This document shows, piece by piece, positions 25,996-33,834 of a stretch of 64,000 nucleotides of DNA. The DNA comes from Streptomyces seoulensis. Its GTDB lineage: Bacteria > Actinomycetota > Actinomycetes > Streptomycetales > Streptomycetaceae. The DNA lies in assembly GCF_004328625.1 (NCBI RefSeq), contig NZ_CP032229.1:6200001-6264000 (forward strand), written 5' to 3'. Position 1 is the first letter of the stretch; each line of letters starts with the position of its first letter. The notes below the pieces were generated by a model. It had not been told where the DNA came from, did not search any database, and worked only from the letters and a program-made list of their open reading frames with translations. Made by a program: the position numbers and the translations under genes.

Positions 25996-28247
25996 CGGTG
26001 GTGCTCCGATCCGGTGCCGGTCAGCGAGAGGTAGGCGTCTTCGAGGGTGGGGGTGCGCACGGAGACCGAGTCGATGTCCACCAGGTCGCCCAGGGCGGGC
26101 AGTACCCGGTTGGGCACCGTCGTCTCGATGACCAGATCGGCGCCCTGCACGGTGGCCCGGTCCACGCCGGCCAGGGCGAGGGCGGCCTCGGGGGAGAGCT
26201 TGTCGGCGGGGACCAGCAGGCGGGTCGGCGCGGCCAGGGCGCGGATCAGGCTGCGGGGCGAGTCCAGCGCGACGACCCGCCCCCCGGCGATGATCGCCAC
26301 CCGGTCGCACAGCGCCTCGGCCTCGTCCAGGTAGTGCGTGGTGCAGATGATCGTCCGCCCCTCGGACCGCAACGACCGCAGCAGCTCCCACAGTTCGCGC
26401 CGCGCCTCCGGGTCGAGGGCGGCCGTCGGCTCGTCCAGGAAGATCAGCTCCGGCTCGTTGAGCAGCGCGGTGGCCACCGCGAGCCGCTGGCGCTGGCCGC
26501 CGGAGAGGTGGTCGATCCGCGCGTCCGCCTTCTCGGTCAGCCCGACCCGCTCCAGCGCCGTCCGCGCGGCCTTCGGCGCCATGCCGTACAGCGCGGCCAC
26601 CGTGCGCAGATGCTCGGCGGCCGTCAGCCGGGCGAAGAAAGCCGACGCCTGGGTCTGCACCCCGATCCGGGCCAGCAGCGCGATGTCGCGCGGCCAGGGG
26701 CGCTGCCCGAACACCGTGACACTGCCGGAGTCGGCCTCCCGCATGCCCTCCACGATCTCCACCAGGGTGGTCTTGCCCGCGCCGTTCGGCCCGAGGATGC
26801 CGAAGAACTCGCCGTGGCGCACTTCAAGGGAGACGCCGTCGAGCGCCGTCACCTCCCCGTAGCGCTTGCTGACGCCGTCCAGGGCGACGACGGTCTCGGT
26901 AGCGGCGCCGCGCGGGGCGGCCTCCGTCCTGCTGTCGGGTGCGCTCATCTCGCCTTTCCTCAACTGGGTCACTACGGACGGGACTTCATGCCCCGCATCG
27001 GGGGAGGCGGCCGGGTCCGCCTGGGTGGTACGCCGGTCCCGCAGGCGCCGGCCGAGCCCGCCCAGCGCCCACAGCAGCAGGACGGCGGCGAGCAGTGCGG
27101 GCGGCAGCGACCAGGCGAGCACCGCCAGGCCGTCCGGCAGCGTGGACCGCAGCGCGGCCCCGCACAGCACCAGCAGCGCCGCGCTCTGCACCGCCGTCAG
27201 CAGCGCGAACCCGCCGTACAGCAGCCGCAGGCGCGCCGGGTACGCGGCGAGACCCGGACCCCGCCGGAACACCGCCCGCACCGCGAGGCCGGTGAAGGTA
27301 CGGGCGCCCTCGGACAGCGCGGCCACTCCGAGCGCGTGCCCGAGCGCCTTGTAGCCGTCCAGCGGGGGCAGCGGCAGCAGGTTGGCCACGCCCAGGACGG
27401 TGCCGAGCAGCAACAGCGCCCCCAGCGCGGGCCGGGCGTCGGCGCCGGCGGGGAGCAGCGCCCACACCGCGTAGAACGGCACCAGGAACAGCAGGTTGGC
27501 GAAGACGCCCGCGCAGGCGGTGGCCACCTTCCGGGCCCGGCTGCCGAGGAACTGGACGTCCTCCACCTCGCAGTACAGATAGGTGGCGAAGCAGATCCAG
27601 CGCAGCCCGATCTCCGTGACCCGTCCACCCCAGGCCCGCGCGAACAGTCCGTGCGCCAGCTCGTGCAGGGCCAGCCCGCACCACAGCACACAGCCGATCG
27701 CGAACAGCAGCACCGGCTGCCGCGCCGTCTCCTCCGTCTGCCGCCACAACGTCCCGGCCTGCACCGCGACGGCGACGAACACACCGACCGCCAGCGCGGT
27801 CAGTACCGCCAGCACGGCCGGCCGCCGGGCGGGCGCGGTGAGCCGGTGCAGTCGGTCCATCAGCGCGGGCGCGTCCGCCACCATCCGGGTCCGGCCGGCC
27901 AGAATCCCGTTCGGCGGCCGCTCGGGTCCGGCCGGAGGCGCCGCCGACGGCGCGGGCGAGCCCTCCAGCAGCCCCCGCCCGTGCAGCAGCCGGAGCAACT
28001 GCCCCCACTGCGCCTCCCCGAGCCGGGCACCGAACGCGCCCGCGTACTCCTCGCCGAGCTCCTCCAGCGTGCGGGAACCGTCCAGCCGGCTGATCAGGAA
28101 GTGCTCCTTCGGCCCCAGCTCCAGCCGCCGCCCGGTACGCGGGTCCTTCAGCAGATGGATACGGGCCGCACCGCGCACCAGCCGGGGCCCCGCCACCAGA
28201 TCGGGGCGGACCCTGGGCCGACTGGCAAGGAACGTCCCGGTGGTCAC
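25992..28247 (-). CDS. RRE-like / M50 protease / ABC ATPase fusion protein
   Basis: A single 751-residue frame. Residues about 8-90 (RPDLVAGPRLVRG to LLEG) look like the PqqD/RRE-type winged helix found before peptide-type M50 proteases. Residues 140-410 are a membrane site-2-protease-like M50 domain with LALHELAHGLFARAWGG (HExxH) and NLLPLPPLDGYKALGH. From about 445 an ABC ATPase follows: LGPNGAGKTTL (Walker A), LSGGQRQRLAVA (signature), LIFLDEPTAALDP (Walker B). ATG 26948, with GGAAAGG nearby, could start a separate ATPase, but no stop divides the parts. Suggested roles are leader removal and export. GTG 28247 overlaps the upstream stop. Confidence 0.85.
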   Translation of the reverse strand: MTTGTFLASRPRVRPDLVAGPRLVRGAARIHLLKDPRTGRRLELGPKEHFLISRLDGSRTLEELGEEYAGAFGARLGEAQWGQLLRLLHGRGLLEGSPAPSAAPPAGPERPPNGILAGRTRMVADAPALMDRLHRLTAPARRPAVLAVLTALAVGVFVAVAVQAGTLWRQTEETARQPVLLFAIGCVLWCGLALHELAHGLFARAWGGRVTEIGLRWICFATYLYCEVEDVQFLGSRARKVATACAGVFANLLFLVPFYAVWALLPAGADARPALGALLLLGTVLGVANLLPLPPLDGYKALGHALGVAALSEGARTFTGLAVRAVFRRGPGLAAYPARLRLLYGGFALLTAVQSAALLVLCGAALRSTLPDGLAVLAWSLPPALLAAVLLLWALGGLGRRLRDRRTTQADPAASPDAGHEVPSVVTQLRKGEMSAPDSRTEAAPRGAATETVVALDGVSKRYGEVTALDGVSLEVRHGEFFGILGPNGAGKTTLVEIVEGMREADSGSVTVFGQRPWPRDIALLARIGVQTQASAFFARLTAAEHLRTVAALYGMAPKAARTALERVGLTEKADARIDHLSGGQRQRLAVATALLNEPELIFLDEPTAALDPEARRELWELLRSLRSEGRTIICTTHYLDEAEALCDRVAIIAGGRVVALDSPRSLIRALAAPTRLLVPADKLSPEAALALAGVDRATVQGADLVIETTVPNRVLPALGDLVDIDSVSVRTPTLEDAYLSLTGTGSEHHR

Positions 28248-29362
28248 CCCTCACCCCCACGGCGCCAGCCCGCCAGCGAGTCGCCCGCGTCGGCCCCGTC
28301 GCCCCGCGCGCCGCCGTCCCGGAGGGCGCGGGCGAGCACGTACGACAGGAACGCCTCGTCGCGCACGGTCGTGCTCAGCCGGTTGTTGGTCATGTGCAGA
28401 TACGGCGACAGCAGCATCGGCAGCGCCTGGGCCGGGTCGGTGGGGCGCAGATCCCGGCTGCCGTCCCAGGAGCGGAACACCAGCGCGCCGTCCCGGGTCA
28501 GCGCCAGGGCCCGGTCGCGCAGCTCGGCGCAGTGCTCGGCCCAGCCGCGCAGGAACGCCGGGAGCCGCCCGGTGTCGCCCGCCGCGACCGCCGCCCGGAT
28601 GTCCCGGAACCGGCCCGGCAGGCTCGCGCCCATCGCGGTGTACGCGCGGTCGTAGCCGTCGTCGGCGGTGTAGTTGGTGCTGGCGAACGCCCGGTTCCAG
28701 AAGGTGTGATAGCGGTCAAGGAAGGCCAGCAGGGCTTCGTCGTCCCGCAGGAACGTACCCGCCATCACCGTCATCAACTGGGCCGAAAGCCCGAGCAGTA
28801 CGGTACGCAGATGGAGGTTCATCGAGCGAGCGGCCTCGATGACCAGGTCGCTGGAGTGCTGGAAGTGCCACTCCGCCAGCTCGATCCCGGCCGGACCCCC
28901 GTACTTGCCGTACTCGGGCTCGTACGGGCGGTCCTCGAAGGAGTTGTTGGGGCGCAGCAGCATCCGGCCGTCCGGGCCCAGGTACTCCGCGCGCTCCTCG
29001 TCGCCGAACTCCAGGGCGAACAGGGTCTCGTAGAGGTCGGCGAAGAAGCCGTCCTTCACCTCGTACAGCGCGGGCCGCTCGCGCAGGAAGGTCTCCAGCG
29101 CGGCGTGCGCCCGCTCCCGGACCACGGGGGCGTCGGCGGCGCGGGCCGGTTTCAGGCGGAGGCGCAAGTGCGGGCCCTCCAGCCAGTAGTTGATGAAGAA
29201 GTACCCGGCGAGCAGGCCCTCCTCGGTGAGCGCGTCGACCAGCGGGCGGACGCACTGGACGAGCAGCGGGCGGGGGCTGGCCGCGTAGAAGACGTGCACG
29301 GCCAGCCACTCGCCGGGCGCCTGGCCGGGCAGGGCGGAGGCTTCGGTGGGAGCGGTCGTCAT
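28244..29362 (-). CDS. SpaB_C-type thiopeptide biosynthesis protein
   Basis: A 372-residue protein of the lantibiotic-dehydratase C-terminal (SpaB_C) family. WLAVHVFYAASPRPLLVQCVRPLV and FFINYWLEGPHLRLRLKP near the N-terminus are diagnostic, and PYLHMTNNRLSTTVRDEAFLSYVLARAL closes it. Such stand-alone domains either eliminate glutamate from glutamylated Ser/Thr (TbtC, GodG-like) or catalyse the [4+2] pyridine-forming cyclisation (TbtD, TclM-like). Only one copy is present, so the role cannot be fixed; pairing with the N-terminal LanB half upstream favours elimination. ATG 29362 overlaps the LanB stop. Confidence 0.9.
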   Translation of the reverse strand: MTTAPTEASALPGQAPGEWLAVHVFYAASPRPLLVQCVRPLVDALTEEGLLAGYFFINYWLEGPHLRLRLKPARAADAPVVRERAHAALETFLRERPALYEVKDGFFADLYETLFALEFGDEERAEYLGPDGRMLLRPNNSFEDRPYEPEYGKYGGPAGIELAEWHFQHSSDLVIEAARSMNLHLRTVLLGLSAQLMTVMAGTFLRDDEALLAFLDRYHTFWNRAFASTNYTADDGYDRAYTAMGASLPGRFRDIRAAVAAGDTGRLPAFLRGWAEHCAELRDRALALTRDGALVFRSWDGSRDLRPTDPAQALPMLLSPYLHMTNNRLSTTVRDEAFLSYVLARALRDGGARGDGADAGDSLAGWRRGGEG

Positions 29363-32091
29363 GGGGTGGCGTCCTCTTCGGTCCGGGCGGGCGGTACGGG
29401 CAGCAGTTCGACGGCGAGTTCGGCCACATGCCGCCCGCGCGGTGAGGTGACGTGCAGTTCGTCCTCGGCGGGGAGCATCTCCTCGAAGACGGTCCGGGCC
29501 CGTTTCCCGGCGAGGAGCGCCTCCAGGGCGGTCAGCGAGAGCGGGCTCTCGAAGTCCACGTACTGCGGCTTGGACCCGCCGAACCAGGCCGTGCCCTGCC
29601 CGTCCGCCGTCTCCTCGTGGACGGTGGCGAAGGCGCGGGCGGGCAGGCCGTGCCGGACCCGCCAGCGGTGCCAGGCGAGATACCAGTCGGCGTCCGGGGT
29701 GCCGGGCTCCCGCAGCGGGAGGCGGCCGTCGGCGACGGTCCAGGAGCGCCGCTGGAGCACCAGGGCGTGATGGCGGACGCGGGGACGCCGGGTGACACCG
29801 TCCGTCGCCTCGCCCGCCGGCACCCCGCGCCACACGTCCGGCACCGAACGGGAGGTGGGGGAGAACAGCAGCAGGGTGCGCGGGATCTCGGGCAGCACCA
29901 TCGGCACCAGATAGCCGAGGTAGACCGGGACGACCTCGCGGTCAAGGCGCCGGGACCGCAGCAGCAGCCGGTCCTCGGTCTCGTCGTGCACCGCGTACAG
30001 GTCGTCCAGGTGGAGGCGGGCCTGTTCGGGGGCGGTGCTGTTCTCACCGGGGCAGACGATCTCGTGGTCGGTCAGCCGGCCGTGCAGGTTGAGGTTGGTG
30101 GTCGCGGCTCCGGCCGTCACCTCGGCGAGGACCGCGCCGGGCGGCAGCACCGAACGCAGCGCGTTGCGCAGCGAGTCGGTGAGGCCGGGCCCGTCCGGGC
30201 CGTCGAAGCAGTGCGTGAACCGGGTGAAGGGGAAGCAGAGCCCGCCGTAGGAGTTGTTCAGCACGGCCAGCGGGCCGTCCTCGCGGCGGGCGAGCTGGAG
30301 GAAGTGGCTCTGCGGACGGAACGCGGGCGCGGCGGCGCCGAGGGCGTCGGCCATCTCGTCCACGGTCGCGTCGTCGAGTACGAACTCCTTGGCATCGGTG
30401 GGGAGTTCGGCCCAGCGTTCCCGCATCCGTGCGGTGAGCGTGGCGCGGGCCCGGTCGACGGAGGTGATCTCCGGGACGCCGAGCCAGTTCTCCTCCGGCG
30501 CGTGGCTGCCGTCCGGGAGGTAGCCGTCCTTGGCCGCGGTGAACTGGAGGTACTGGCGGAAGACGTCCTCGTGGAAGTCGTGGACCAGCCGCAGCAGATC
30601 CTCGCAGCGACCTCCCCGCCCGTACCGGGCGACGAAGAAGCCCTTGAGGGTGAGCCGTTGGGGCAGCGCCACGTCGAAGGCGGGCAGCACCCGCCCGATC
30701 GACCGCAACGGCGCGGCCACCGGCTCGGCCCACTCGGCGAGCGGCGCGCCGGTGGTCCCGGCCGAGACGTCCTCGTAGAGCAACGTCTGCGGAAGCACGG
30801 GGCGTTCAGCGCCCAAGTCGAGCTGGAGGGCGGCGAGTTCGCTGCGGAGTTCCGCCAGCAGCGAGCGCCGGGCGGGCACATCGGCGTCCCCGTACCGCGC
30901 GACCGCTCCGGCCGGGCCGTCCAGCCGGGCGGCGACGGTGTCCGCCCACTCCACGCCCAGGCTCCGCAGCGCCCGCTGGAAGCCGCGCAGCGGGTCGGGA
31001 CTGTGCACGCCGGTGTCGAGCAACGGGATCTGGAGCATGCCCAGTTCACGCAGCGCGGCGAGATAGTGGCCCGCCTCCTCCTCCCCGGCGCCCGTGGAGG
31101 CGGCCAGCCAGCGGGCCAGGTCGCCGTGGGTCAGTGTGCCCTCGGTGTCGCGCAGCAGCGTCAGCATCCCGTCGAGGGCGCCCTGCCGGCGCAGGAAGAA
31201 CAGCCGGTCCTGGGCGGCGTCGAAACTGACCGGCGCGCTGTCGTCCCCGGCCGTGACCGCCCGCCGGACATAGCGCACCCGGTCGTCGTCCCGCGTCCAG
31301 CCCGAGGCCGGTGCCACCGGCAGGTCGGCGCGGCGCGCCGGGTCGGCCACGATCAGCTCGGCGAGCCGGGTGAGGACGACCACGTTGAGCCGGGGGTGGC
31401 TCGTCCAGGCGTCGCCCACCTTGGTCAGGTCGCCGCCCTCCGTGAAACCGCCGAGCGCCACCCCGGTCAGCGTGCTGAACGGGCTGGTCTTGCAGGCGGT
31501 CCGGTACAGGTACGACAGCAGCGAACGCTCCATCTTCCGGGCCCGCTTGCCCGGCGCCGGGGAGCTGTCGGTGGCGAACGCGTCGAGCCGCTCCTCCAGC
31601 GTGGGCGAGGCCAGCAGCAGACCCCGGCGCAGCCGGTCGTCCAGCGCCAGCCCGCGCAACGCTGCACGGGTACGGGCCAGCGCGCCGCCGAGCACCGTCT
31701 CGCCCTCGGCGCGCAGCTCCTCCCAGCGCAGCCGCGCGTCCAGCCACGCGGTGAGGTCCGCGCCGGTGTCGCCGCCCAGCCCCGAGGCGAGGGCGCGGGC
31801 GGCGGGGAGGTCGGCGGGCAGGCGGTTGTTGAAGACCTGGCGGCGCAGCGCGAGCAGACGGCGGCGCAGGGCCGCGTCCTCGGTGGCGCCGACGGCGGCG
31901 GAGAGGGGGTCGCTCAGCCGGGCGCCCAGTGCGCGCAGCCTGTCCTCCTCGGCCGCCGTGCGGGCGGCCCAGCCGGCGGTCTCCGGGGCGCGCAGCACCT
32001 CGACGGTGCCGACCGGGAGGCCGGCCACGCGCAGCATGAAACGGCGGTGCAGGGTCACAGTGGTGTCGGCGGCTGTGGTGGCCGGGCTCAT
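29359..32091 (-). CDS. LanB-type lantibiotic dehydratase, N-terminal (glutamylation) part
   Basis: A 910-residue class I lantibiotic dehydratase homologue lacking the C-terminal SpaB_C domain, which is supplied by the next gene. The motif YLYRTACKTSPFSTLTGVALGGF at about 190-212 is the LanB signature. Family members use glutamyl-tRNA to glutamylate Ser/Thr of the core, the first step to dehydroalanine or dehydrobutyrine. The split arrangement is that of thiopeptide (TbtB/TbtC) and goadsporin clusters. ATG 32091 has AAAGGGG upstream with rather long spacing. The 64-base gap to the SagB gene shows no terminator. Confidence 0.93.
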   Translation of the reverse strand: MSPATTAADTTVTLHRRFMLRVAGLPVGTVEVLRAPETAGWAARTAAEEDRLRALGARLSDPLSAAVGATEDAALRRRLLALRRQVFNNRLPADLPAARALASGLGGDTGADLTAWLDARLRWEELRAEGETVLGGALARTRAALRGLALDDRLRRGLLLASPTLEERLDAFATDSSPAPGKRARKMERSLLSYLYRTACKTSPFSTLTGVALGGFTEGGDLTKVGDAWTSHPRLNVVVLTRLAELIVADPARRADLPVAPASGWTRDDDRVRYVRRAVTAGDDSAPVSFDAAQDRLFFLRRQGALDGMLTLLRDTEGTLTHGDLARWLAASTGAGEEEAGHYLAALRELGMLQIPLLDTGVHSPDPLRGFQRALRSLGVEWADTVAARLDGPAGAVARYGDADVPARRSLLAELRSELAALQLDLGAERPVLPQTLLYEDVSAGTTGAPLAEWAEPVAAPLRSIGRVLPAFDVALPQRLTLKGFFVARYGRGGRCEDLLRLVHDFHEDVFRQYLQFTAAKDGYLPDGSHAPEENWLGVPEITSVDRARATLTARMRERWAELPTDAKEFVLDDATVDEMADALGAAAPAFRPQSHFLQLARREDGPLAVLNNSYGGLCFPFTRFTHCFDGPDGPGLTDSLRNALRSVLPPGAVLAEVTAGAATTNLNLHGRLTDHEIVCPGENSTAPEQARLHLDDLYAVHDETEDRLLLRSRRLDREVVPVYLGYLVPMVLPEIPRTLLLFSPTSRSVPDVWRGVPAGEATDGVTRRPRVRHHALVLQRRSWTVADGRLPLREPGTPDADWYLAWHRWRVRHGLPARAFATVHEETADGQGTAWFGGSKPQYVDFESPLSLTALEALLAGKRARTVFEEMLPAEDELHVTSPRGRHVAELAVELLPVPPARTEEDATP

Positions 32092-32155
32092 ACCGTGCTG
32101 CCCCTTTCGTGTCGGGACTCCCGCGGACCGGGCAGGAGGCGGTCGGTCGGGCGGG

Positions 32156-33742
32156 TCATGGGGCGACGATGTCGTAGCGGTAGTCGGCGGGCCGGGGCCG
32201 CTCCTCGCCGATCATCATGATCAGCAGCGGCACCTCGCCCCGGCCGGCCACCCCGAACTCCTCCGCGTACGACACGCAGTCGAAGCCCAGCGCGACCCCG
32301 CAGCCGGTCCCGGCGGCTGAGGCGGCGGTGTAGACGGCCTGGGCGATGGCGCCCACGGCGGCGTTGACCAGCCGCAGTCCCCGGTCGCCGACCGCGTCCA
32401 GCACCGCGTACGTACGCGCCACCGGAACCAGCACGGCGGCCGCCTGCTCCAGGTTGTAGTTGGCCAGGAAGTAGTTCTCCTGGAGGAACGCCCCGAACTC
32501 GCCGGACTTCAGCAGCACCAGCCCGCCGGTCCCCCGGTCGTACTCGTAGAGCCCCGGCGGTACGTCACGGACGTGGTTGACGAAGACGTGGAACCGGGTC
32601 AGCGGAGCCCCGCCCGGAGTCTCCACGTCGCTGTCCAGGGTGGCGGCGGTGACGGCGGCGGCCAGTGTCACCGCCAGCTTGGCCGGGTCCAGCGGCTCAC
32701 CCGCGCTGAACCGGCCGAAGCTGCTGCGCCGTTCCCGCAGCGCCCGCCGCACGGTGGTGTCCAGCGGCGCCGGACCGGGCAGCGGCACCCGCTCGCCGTC
32801 CCCCGCCGGAGCCGCGAGGGCCGGGTCCAGCCGGCCGGGGGCGGGCCGGTCGGCGGCGCCCGCCAGCGTGGCCTCGTGCACCCGGCCCAGGGTCGGGAAG
32901 GTCAGCGTCCGCCGCGAACGCTCGTCCGGCACCCGCCGCACCGCCGCCCCCGGCGTCTCGGGTGCGGCCGTCTGCGGTGCGGGCGCGGCCCAGCGCAGCG
33001 GCACCACGGCGAACACCCCGTCCTCGGAGGGGTCCAGCCCCAGCAGGCGCCCGACGCGCGGCTCGTCGAACCACAGAGCGGTGTCCAGCCGCAGTCCGTG
33101 CGCCCGCGCCCACATCCGCCAGGTCTCCAGCAGGGCGCCGATGTCCATCGTCACGGCGTGGTAGGAGAAGCTGTTGTACTTGAACGCGTTCTGCCAGAAG
33201 GTCACGCCGAGCACCAGGAACTGGTCGGTGTCGGCCTCCGCCAAGCCGCCCAGGGCGGACCGGAGTTCGCCGGTCACATCGCCCGACAGCAGCCGGCTCA
33301 GACGGTGCTGCGGGGTGTCGTAGTAGTAGACGCCCGGGGTGAGCGGGCCGCTCGCGCCGCTCACCCAGTGCACGCCGATCGGGTACAGGCCGCCGCCCGA
33401 GGCGGTGCCGCGCGACCAGTTGGCGTGGGTGTGGAAGGGCAGCGAACCCAGGTCCGTGTTGGCCTGTACGGCCAGCCGGCGTCCGGTCAGCCCGTATGAG
33501 TCCCGGAGCATCGCGCCCAGCAGGGGCAGCGTGAACGCGCCCGTGCCCGGCTCGCCGAACAGGCCCCGGCCCAGCGTGGCGTCCTCCGCGCAGCCGCCGT
33601 CGGGCAGCGGGAAGGAGGGCGCGCCGGGGAAGTACTTGCCCTTGCGGGGCCGGTCGGACCAGTCGGGCACGAAGTCGGCCGGTTCCATGGGGACCCTGCC
33701 CCGCCGCATCACCGCGGTCGCGTACTCATGGGCGTATCCCAT
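32156..33742 (-). CDS. SagB-type dehydrogenase with two nitroreductase domains
   Basis: A 528-residue protein with two nitroreductase-fold halves. The N-terminal half carries NWSRGTASGGGLYPIGVHWV and LEADTDQFLVLGVTFWQNAFKYNSFSYHAV-like segments, and the C-terminal half has RRALRERRSSFGRFSAGEPL and ends GVPLLIMMIGEERP-like. SagB/ThcOx enzymes are FMN-dependent and oxidise azolines to azoles after YcaO cyclisation. ATG 33742 has GGGAG at good spacing, whereas GTG 33748 is too close to it. A GC-rich palindromic element lies in the 92 bases upstream. Confidence 0.92.
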   Translation of the reverse strand: MGYAHEYATAVMRRGRVPMEPADFVPDWSDRPRKGKYFPGAPSFPLPDGGCAEDATLGRGLFGEPGTGAFTLPLLGAMLRDSYGLTGRRLAVQANTDLGSLPFHTHANWSRGTASGGGLYPIGVHWVSGASGPLTPGVYYYDTPQHRLSRLLSGDVTGELRSALGGLAEADTDQFLVLGVTFWQNAFKYNSFSYHAVTMDIGALLETWRMWARAHGLRLDTALWFDEPRVGRLLGLDPSEDGVFAVVPLRWAAPAPQTAAPETPGAAVRRVPDERSRRTLTFPTLGRVHEATLAGAADRPAPGRLDPALAAPAGDGERVPLPGPAPLDTTVRRALRERRSSFGRFSAGEPLDPAKLAVTLAAAVTAATLDSDVETPGGAPLTRFHVFVNHVRDVPPGLYEYDRGTGGLVLLKSGEFGAFLQENYFLANYNLEQAAAVLVPVARTYAVLDAVGDRGLRLVNAAVGAIAQAVYTAASAAGTGCGVALGFDCVSYAEEFGVAGRGEVPLLIMMIGEERPRPADYRYDIVAP

Positions 33743-33771
33743 GGTCACTCCCTAGTCAGCTCGTCTGTGGC

Positions 33772-33800
33772 GGGCGCCCTGCGGTTCGGGCCGGGCGCCC
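33772..33800 (-). promoter_or_regulatory. Intercistronic hairpin between YcaO and sagB-like genes
   Basis: Two copies of the self-complementary octamer GGGCGCCC (33772-33779 and 33793-33800) can pair across 13 bases. They lie in the longest gap inside the operon and might reduce read-through or stabilise the transcript; there is no U-tract. Confidence 0.3.
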
Positions 33801-33834
33801 GGGATGTCGTTGGTGCGGACAGCCGCGGGGGCGG

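Noticed and set aside
26940..26960. Frameshift or sequencing error joining the M50 and ABC genes
   Set aside because: The frame is continuous with no stop or shift and both sides keep coding composition, so it is reported as a fusion with a possible internal start.
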